A stretch of 8,967 nt of DNA from Tannerella sp. (GTDB taxonomy: Bacteria; Bacteroidota; Bacteroidia; Bacteroidales; Tannerellaceae): contig JAISYY010000158.1 in assembly GCA_031269635.1 (NCBI GenBank), positions 1 to 8,967 of the forward strand, in the 5' to 3' direction. Position numbers and translations under genes: made by a program. The notes beneath the pieces are model-generated. The model had not been told where the DNA came from. It saw only the letters and a list, made by a program, of their open reading frames with translations, and made no database searches. Every line of letters starts with the position of its first letter. Within the stretch, counting starts at the first letter, position 1. Of this stretch, positions 1 to 4,538 are shown piece after piece.

Positions 1-2
1 AA

Positions 3-125
3 TGCCCGTTTTGCAAGCCTGAAAACCCAAACCCAAGTTCAAAACTGAAATGGACGGGCAATGTCATCGAGTGGGTAGAACTGATATACGCCCTATACTC
101 GGTAAAGCGAATCAACAACGGCAAA
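3..125 (+). pseudogene. RteC-like regulator, C-terminal fragment (partial, disrupted)
   Basis: The + strand frame entering from the left edge reads CPFCKPENPNP, then LKWTGNVIEWVELIYAL, then an INNG motif. I recognise this as the C-terminal part of RteC-family proteins, in which an LKWTG...ELIYAL segment is followed by an NNG turn. RteC is the regulator that controls excision of CTnDOT-like conjugative transposons in Bacteroides. The similarity stops just after INNGK, at about 120-125. The same frame stays open to a TGA at 252-254, but from there it only reads the reverse complement of a transposase, so the last 40 or so codons are not RteC. The true C-terminus is missing and the 5' part lies outside the window. 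It is probably a dead fragment left by a rearrangement in an old integrative element. The family call is from recalled motifs, not a search. Confidence 0.68.
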
Positions 126-849
126 TACATCAAGGAACAATTCTCTCAACCTGTAGGCTTCTCCAAGTCGTGGATACATCATCCATACATAATCCAATTC
201 CGACTTTTTTGCCCTGACAGATTTCCACATTTTTTCAATACCGTATACTTATGACCTTTCAACAAATCGTTACCTTTACGTTCGGCCTTACGAACTTCAT
301 CAAGGGCGTTATTCAATAATTGAACAAGGTGAAATTTATCAAATATCATTTGGGCTGCAGGCAAATATTCCATTACCCCTGAAATAAACGAAGAAGACTT
401 ATCCATACTTACGATTTCTATATTCGCTCTATTTCCCCCTTTGTCTTCCAATGATTCGACAAAATCAGCAACCGTACCGGCCTGACATTGATACACCGGG
501 AAACTTTAGATACGGGCATTTCACGCTCTATCAAAAATCCACTGTTGGCCCGTGACTGGGGAACACCAACCTGATGAATATCTCCGCCTTTGCTTTTTAT
601 GCGAGGCACACGGGCATGAAGATAACAATGATGTTGAAAGAAATTCAAATGTTACCATGAACGATCTACCGTATCATAGGCGGTTGTCGCTTCTCCCTTA
701 CCGTCGGTAAACTTATAGCCTCGTTCAAAATTCAAATGGATATGTAATTCCTTCGAAATACTACTTCCAGACTCTATAAACTCTATCTTCTCAACATGCC
801 GGGGCGATGACAAGCCCAAGGCTATTCCGAATATTTCACTACTGTTCAT
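118..849 (-). pseudogene. ISL3-family transposase remnant, multiply broken
   Basis: The pieces align in order with ISL3 (DDE_Tnp_ISL3) transposases. Codons 849-655 give an N-terminal part ending AYDTVDRSW. A TAA at 654-652 interrupts it, and the same frame then resumes LNFFQHHCYLHARVPRIK. The segment SGF...EREMPVSKVS seems to lack about ten residues after SGF. Near 483-500 the frame changes and the text jumps from SKVSRCINV to AGTVADFVESLEDKGG. That suggests an internal deletion of roughly 60 codons where the first catalytic Asp should lie. The next part keeps the MIFDKFHLVQLLN core and GHKYTVLKK. A second frameshift at the run of six T (205-210) leads to KKSELDY...YPRLGEAYRLRELFLDVF, ending near 118. 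The remnant spans about 244 codons against roughly 400 expected, and its C-terminal third is absent. It cannot encode an active enzyme. Confidence 0.82.
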
Positions 850-875
850 TCCGCAAAGCGAATACTTTTTTTAAG

Positions 876-902
876 ATTACTCACACAAAACGACATAGAG
901 CC
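876..902 (-). repeat. Putative terminal inverted repeat of the ISL3 remnant
   Basis: On the - strand this end reads GGCTCTATGTCGTTTTGTGT from 902 inward. It lies just upstream of the transposase start at 849, where the left end of an ISL3 element is expected. The partner repeat is not in the window, so the exact boundary is inferred from the family's habit of starting with GG. Confidence 0.55.
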
Positions 903-932
903 AAATTTAGAAAAAGGTTGTTCATTACCCGG

Positions 933-2510
933 CTAAAACTCCGACGTGAAGTGAAAGCGGATGGCCGGGAAATCCTGTTGCGCCATAGTAAGAATGTACG
1001 CGGAATCGGCCAGGTAGACGTCACGTCCTTCACGATCCAATGCCATATATTGCGCTTTACGTCTTTTAAAATTATCCAGTGTGGCCGTATCGTCGCTCTC
1101 TATCCAGCAGGCTTTATAGAGGTTAAGCGGCTCCCAGCGGCATTGTGCGCCGTATTCGTTCAATAACCGGTACTGTATGACCTCAAACTGAAGCTGTCCC
1201 ACGGCGCCGATTATCTTGCGTCCGCTGAACTGATTGACAAACAACTGGGCTACTCCTTCGTCCATTAACTGGTCTATGCCTTTATTGAGTTGTTTCGCTT
1301 TCATCGGATCGGCGTTCTCTATATATTTGAACATCTCCGGCGAAAAACTCGGCAATCCTTTAAAGTGAATCTCCTCGCCTGCCGTAAGACTGTCGCCGAT
1401 CTTAAAGTTCCCGGTATCGGGCAAACCGATGATATCGCCGGCGAAAGCTTCGTCGACGACCTCCTTTTTCTGCGCCATAAAAGCCGTAGGACTACTGAAA
1501 CGCATCATCTTGCCGAAACGCACATGCCTGTAATTCGCATTTCGTTCGAACCGTCCGGAACAGATCTTCACAAAAGCAATACAACTGCGATGATTCGGAT
1601 CCATATTAGCATGTATTTTAAACACAAATCCCGAAAACTGTTCTTCCTCCGGCCTGACTGCACGTTCTGCCGCCGACGCCGGACGAGGTGAAGGAGCAAT
1701 GCGTACAAAGCAGTTGAGCAATTCACGCACGCCGAAATTATTCAGCGCCGAACCGAAAAATACGGGCGCCACATCGCCGCTCAGGTAAGCCGCTTCATCA
1801 AATGCAGGATAGACGCCGTTTATAAGTTCCACGTCCGTGCGCAGTTTGTCCGCAAGAGCCGGATCGATATGTCGTTCCGTTTCGGAGCTGTTTATGTCCT
1901 TAATTTCTATACTTTCCGTCACCGTCTGCTTGCTCGGCGTATACAGGTCAAGTTTCCGTTCGTAAAGATTATAAACGCCCTTAAACCGCTGTCCCATATC
2001 TATCGGCCAGCTTAGCGGACAGACTTTTATTTGAAGTTCCTCTTCAATCTCATCCAGCAAATCAAAAGGATCTTTCCCTTCACGGTCCATCTTGTTGACA
2101 AACACAATCACCGGCGTCTTACGCATGCGGCATACGTCCATCAGTTTCCGCGTCTGCGCCTCAACGCCTTTCGCCGCATCGACTACGATAATCACGCTAT
2201 CAACGGCCGTAAGCGTACGGAACGTATCTTCGGCAAAATCCTGGTGACCGGGCGTATCCAGGATGTTTATCTTATACCCGTTATAATCGAACGCCATTAC
2301 AGACGTGGCGACCGATATGCCGCGCTGTTTCTCGATCTCCATCCAGTCGGAGGTTGCCGTACGGCGTATTTTGTTTGACTTGACGGCTCCCGCCACATGT
2401 ATGGCGCCTCCGAATAACAACAGTTTTTCCGTCAGTGTGGTCTTACCCGCATCGGGATGACTTACTATAGCAAAAGTACGACGGCGTTTTATTTCTTCCG
2501 ATAATGACAT
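933..2510 (-). CDS. prfC: Peptide chain release factor 3 (RF3), translational GTPase
   Basis: RF3 is a cytoplasmic GTPase that binds the ribosome after peptide release and drives RF1/RF2 off; it also takes part in post-peptidyl-transfer quality control. The 525-residue product is close to the 529 of E. coli RF3. Visible GTPase motifs are the P-loop SHPDAGKTT (17-25), switch I RGIS (63-66), DTPGH (85-89), NKMD (139-142) and GSA (253-255). The N-terminal pattern SHPDAGKTT followed by KSDWME-like and EKQRGIS is diagnostic of RF3 rather than EF-G, LepA or TypA. Domain II and the RF3 C-terminal domain follow (about 290-525), including GQLQFEV (438-444). The ATG at 2510 matches the E. coli start closely and lies about 20 bases past a TACCTTTG box. 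The stop is TAG. The frame is intact, and a dead IS end lies 30 bases beyond it. Confidence 0.97.
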   Translation of the reverse strand: MSLSEEIKRRRTFAIVSHPDAGKTTLTEKLLLFGGAIHVAGAVKSNKIRRTATSDWMEIEKQRGISVATSVMAFDYNGYKINILDTPGHQDFAEDTFRTLTAVDSVIIVVDAAKGVEAQTRKLMDVCRMRKTPVIVFVNKMDREGKDPFDLLDEIEEELQIKVCPLSWPIDMGQRFKGVYNLYERKLDLYTPSKQTVTESIEIKDINSSETERHIDPALADKLRTDVELINGVYPAFDEAAYLSGDVAPVFFGSALNNFGVRELLNCFVRIAPSPRPASAAERAVRPEEEQFSGFVFKIHANMDPNHRSCIAFVKICSGRFERNANYRHVRFGKMMRFSSPTAFMAQKKEVVDEAFAGDIIGLPDTGNFKIGDSLTAGEEIHFKGLPSFSPEMFKYIENADPMKAKQLNKGIDQLMDEGVAQLFVNQFSGRKIIGAVGQLQFEVIQYRLLNEYGAQCRWEPLNLYKACWIESDDTATLDNFKRRKAQYMALDREGRDVYLADSAYILTMAQQDFPAIRFHFTSEF

Positions 2511-2532
2511 GTATATATCAATATTAATGCCG

Positions 2533-2540
2533 CAAAGGTA
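2533..2540 (-). promoter_or_regulatory. Putative prfC promoter -7 element
   Basis: The - strand reads TACCTTTG, an exact match to the Bacteroidetes -7 consensus TAnnTTTG, 22 bases before the prfC ATG. No convincing TTTG -33 element lies 19-21 bases upstream, so only half of the promoter is supported. Confidence 0.5.
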
Positions 2541-2588
2541 AGAAATAAATCCGATATAAGCGGTTTTTTGAATTTGCCGACAAAAAAG

Positions 2589-2617
2589 TTTTCCATAAAA
2601 TGAATCTTATGGAGAAA
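2589..2617. repeat. Inverted repeat / possible operator between divergent promoters
   Basis: TCCATAA (2592-2598) and TTATGGA (2607-2613) are perfect reverse complements separated by 8 bases. With one bulged G (2614) the match extends outward to TTT (2589-2591) and AAA (2615-2617). It lies between the prfC -7 box and the rightward -33 box. It could be a protein-binding site; a terminator role is unlikely because it precedes both promoters. The function is unknown. Confidence 0.4.
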
Positions 2618-2651
2618 AACGGGATGAGGTCAAAAAAAAAATTGGATTTTC

Positions 2652-2682
2652 TTTGGATTTTCAAATCCGTTTTGTACCTTTG
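2652..2682 (+). promoter_or_regulatory. Bacteroidetes-type sigma-ABfr promoter for the envelope cluster
   Basis: TTTG at 2652-2655 is followed, after exactly 19 bases, by TACCTTTG at 2675-2682. This matches both elements and the spacing of the Bacteroidetes housekeeping promoter (TTTG, N19-21, TAnnTTTG). Transcription should begin near 2688-2690, giving a leader of about 190 bases before the ATG at 2881. The spacer contains the palindrome GGATTT-TC-AAATCC (2655-2668). Confidence 0.72.
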
Positions 2683-2689
2683 CATTATT

Positions 2690-2856
2690 ATTTAGAAATA
2701 AAATGGTTATATAATATTGATGTAGAAATAGATAAACTGACACATTCCATTGAAAATGTATGGGGAAAGACCGGCATGTTCAATGTAATGGGATTTGATT
2801 GCATTGCGAAAGGTAAACTGAACGACCTACAGATACATCTCTTCATCCCGTTTTGA
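2690..2856 (+). pseudogene. 3' remnant of a paralogue of the 2881-3507 gene
   Basis: The frame ending at TGA 2854-2856 finishes GKLNDLQIHLFIPF. The next gene finishes GRINDWQIQLFIPF. Over the last 18 residues I count 10 identities, and the stop is at the same place relative to the match. Further upstream the resemblance fades, and no credible start, RBS or signal peptide exists. The only upstream initiation codon in frame is a TTG that overlaps the -33 box, before the predicted transcript start. I read this as the tail of a tandem duplicate whose 5' part was deleted, leaving its stub in the leader of the surviving copy. A short translated leader peptide from the ATG at 2776 is possible but has no support. 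Confidence 0.6.
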
Positions 2857-2880
2857 AAGGAAACGATAAACAACAGAAAT

Positions 2881-3507
2881 ATGAAAAAAATCCTCACCTT
2901 ACTTTTAACATTAATAACGACGGGCGGCATCGCCCAGGTAGAAATCAGGCACGGGCTGCTGCTCGGCGGCGGACGGGGTTTCGTGAGCGGCGCCGCGACG
3001 AATATCAACCCGGAGTTCTGGGACGGTATGGCAACGGTTTCGGAAATCTTTACGAAATACCGCTACAACGCCCTGCTCGGATACCGGTTAAGAATTATAC
3101 CCCCGAACGGCAAAGCCTTTTACGACATCGACGCAAGCGTCAGCTTTAAAAATATCGAATATTCGATCTGGCCGGAGCGAATCATTCTGCCGGAAGAGCC
3201 ATCTGTTCTCTTTTTCCCTATGGGCGGCAAAAGGAATTTCTTCATGTCGCTTTCGCTGATATACAACCGCCTGATATACAAAGGCCTGTACGTCGGGGCC
3301 GGCATTGCGCCCGTTTACTGCGACGACCGCGATCCCAGCGTCCCCAACCACTTCGACGTCCCCCTCGTCGTCAAGGCCGGATACGACCTCCGGTTCATCG
3401 ACCTGTCGTTTTCGCACGGATTCGGCACGGTCAGTTTGCTGAAAGACCGGTACCTGACATCCGGTCGTATCAACGACTGGCAGATCCAGTTATTCATCCC
3501 CTTTTAA
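2881..3507 (+). CDS. Secreted, probable small outer-membrane beta-barrel protein
   Basis: I do not recognise a named family. The 208-residue product starts with a clear signal peptide: two Lys, the hydrophobic core ILTLLLTLITTGG, and likely cleavage after IAQ at about residue 19. The mature part is rich in alternating hydrophobic and aromatic stretches typical of outer-membrane strands, such as NALLGYRLRI, FFMSLSLIYN, GLYVGAGIAPVY and VKAGYDLRFIDLSFSHGF. It ends in Phe (QLFIPF), as proteins inserted by BAM often do. No catalytic motif is visible. It is the first gene after the promoter at 2652-2682, and its stop is 3 bases before the next ATG, so it is probably co-transcribed and coupled with the DUF4249 lipoprotein. 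A role as an accessory of the receptor downstream is inferred from position only. The stub of a relative lies immediately upstream. Confidence 0.85.
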   Translation: MKKILTLLLTLITTGGIAQVEIRHGLLLGGGRGFVSGAATNINPEFWDGMATVSEIFTKYRYNALLGYRLRIIPPNGKAFYDIDASVSFKNIEYSIWPERIILPEEPSVLFFPMGGKRNFFMSLSLIYNRLIYKGLYVGAGIAPVYCDDRDPSVPNHFDVPLVVKAGYDLRFIDLSFSHGFGTVSLLKDRYLTSGRINDWQIQLFIPF

Positions 3508-3510
3508 ACG

Positions 3511-4500
3511 ATGAAACAGCTATTAAAACCTAAAATATACACCGGCGCAACGACGCACCCGAACCCTTTCCGCGCCGCCGGTCTCCTGCTCCTCCTGAGC
3601 CTCTGCGCCTCGTGTGTCGTGAACTACGACGTCGACACGTCGAAAATCACGGAACGGAACTGCTTAGTCGTAAACAGCATACTCAACCCGTCGCACCCGC
3701 TGACGGTACGTTTCCATACCGTCGACCGGCAGGACGGCGGCGCCTATAGTTGCCGTGCTGCCGCCGGCGTCCGCGTGCGCCTGACCGCCGGCGGCAACGT
3801 CCTCTACGACGACGTCTGCCCCGACACCATCCTCCGCCTCGACATCCGTCCCGCCGCAAACACCCTCTACCGCCTCGAAGCCCGCAAGGAAGGTTACGGC
3901 GACGTATGGGCCGAAACCGCCGTTCCCGAAGCCGTCACATGCCGCGCCCGCGTCCGGAAAACCACCGGCGGTAGCCGCGCCGAAACGGCAATCGCCTACC
4001 TCAGCGACTTCGCCAACTTCGGACGCGAACACCAGTCCGCCCTCTATATCTCCGCTTACGACCAATTAGCCGTTACGGAATGGGACCCGGAAACAGGGCA
4101 AGTCATCGTTCTTGATTCCATCTGGACGGAAGTCTCCGACCTCTATTCACGCAACTTCTTCATCGACATCCTCAACCGGATAGGTGGAATGCCCCTCCTC
4201 CACGAAGAAGTCGGCAGCCTCTACTTCGAGAATTTCATGCGCATACGGGCCGAGAATATCCGGCATCTCGACACGCTTGCCTTTGCCGAGGCCGGACGCA
4301 TCATCCGCATCATTACCGCCGGCACTGCCTACGACAGTTACGTACGCACCGCCTACGAACAAAGCTTCTACCACACGATGATGGCCGGCGGCTCGACCGA
4401 TATAAACGCCATGTTCTACCAGCCCACCCCCATCTACTCCAATATCAACGGTGGACTGGGGATTTTTGCCGGGATAAACGGGATAACTATTAACAATTAA
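3511..4500 (+). CDS. DUF4249-family outer-membrane lipoprotein
   Basis: The 329-residue product has an N-terminal hydrophobic stretch (AAGLLLLLSLCAS) ending at Cys35. This is a lipobox-like LCAS-C, although the -3 residue is Cys rather than the usual Leu. The following region has the features of DUF4249: an N-terminal beta domain (CLVVNSILNP..PLTVRFHT), a YRLEARKEGYGDVWAET segment resembling the family's RTYxLxV step, and near the C-terminus PIYSNINGGLGIFAG, the family's most recognisable motif. DUF4249 proteins occur in Bacteroidetes, usually beside a TonB-dependent receptor; their function is not established. The ATG is 3 bases after the preceding stop without a Shine-Dalgarno sequence. The last residues (GITINN) are encoded partly by a 7-base tandem repeat. 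The G+C content is high, about 65% in 3841-3900, with strongly C-ending codons. Confidence 0.88.
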   Translation: MKQLLKPKIYTGATTHPNPFRAAGLLLLLSLCASCVVNYDVDTSKITERNCLVVNSILNPSHPLTVRFHTVDRQDGGAYSCRAAAGVRVRLTAGGNVLYDDVCPDTILRLDIRPAANTLYRLEARKEGYGDVWAETAVPEAVTCRARVRKTTGGSRAETAIAYLSDFANFGREHQSALYISAYDQLAVTEWDPETGQVIVLDSIWTEVSDLYSRNFFIDILNRIGGMPLLHEEVGSLYFENFMRIRAENIRHLDTLAFAEAGRIIRIITAGTAYDSYVRTAYEQSFYHTMMAGGSTDINAMFYQPTPIYSNINGGLGIFAGINGITINN

Positions 4501-4524
4501 GAATTACGAATTACGAATTTACGG
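4490..4524 (+). repeat. 7-base tandem repeat spanning the DUF4249 stop codon
   Basis: Consecutive 7-base units read TTAACAA, TTAAGAA, TTACGAA, TTACGAA, then TTTACGG. The array starts inside the last codons of the DUF4249 gene; its TAA (4498-4500) is within the second unit. The array ends 14 bases before the receptor's ATG. Similar AATTACGAATTACG strings are, from memory, dispersed between genes in some Bacteroidales. The array leaves almost no independent intergenic sequence. Confidence 0.7.
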
Positions 4525-4538
4525 TCAACTGTTTACGT

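Larger units (their letters stand above)
118..902 (-). mobile_element. Degenerate, truncated ISL3-family insertion sequence
   Basis: This is the remnant of an IS whose outer end is placed at about 902. Read on the - strand, that end begins GGCTCTATGTCGTTTTGTGT, which resembles the GG-starting terminal inverted repeats of ISL3 elements. The transposase remnant starts 53 bases further in, at 849. The opposite end is gone: transposase-like sequence stops at about 118-125, where it meets an RteC-like fragment in the other orientation. With only one end left, the 8-base target duplication typical of ISL3 cannot be confirmed; the candidate is AAATTTAG at 903-910. The internal sequence is AT-rich: 181-240 is about 32% G+C by hand count, against about 65% for 3841-3900. 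Confidence 0.7.
2511..2880. other. Divergent intergenic/control region
   Basis: These 370 bases separate prfC (leftward) from the three-gene envelope cluster (rightward) and hold no intact gene. From left to right they contain a -7 box for prfC (2533-2540), an A/T-rich stretch with a 7-base-pair inverted repeat (2592-2613), a run of nine A (2632-2640), a full Bacteroidetes-type promoter pointing right (2652-2682), and a leader of about 190 bases carrying the decayed 3' end of a gene related to the one at 2881. No RNA motif, riboswitch or tRNA is recognisable. Confidence 0.75.

Noticed and set aside
908..935. A terminator downstream of prfC
   Set aside because: On the - strand a TTTTT run follows the stop, but the preceding bases (GGGTAATGAACAACC) give only a 3-pair stem. 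The native terminator may have been displaced by the IS.
807..1166. An open + strand frame running from the IS into the prfC region
   Set aside because: It is antisense to prfC and to the transposase start, has no recognisable motif, and crosses the IS boundary at 902.
2653..2856. A complete small gene starting at the TTG at 2653
   Set aside because: That TTG overlaps the -33 promoter element and lies upstream of the predicted transcription start. The frame is better explained as a stub of a paralogue.
3664..4065. Open frames on both strands within the DUF4249 gene (for example 3664-4065 on the - strand)
   Set aside because: The - strand frame has a low-complexity Gly/Ala/Val/Asp composition and a parallel + strand frame is Arg/Pro-rich. 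Both are expected from C-ending codons read in other frames.
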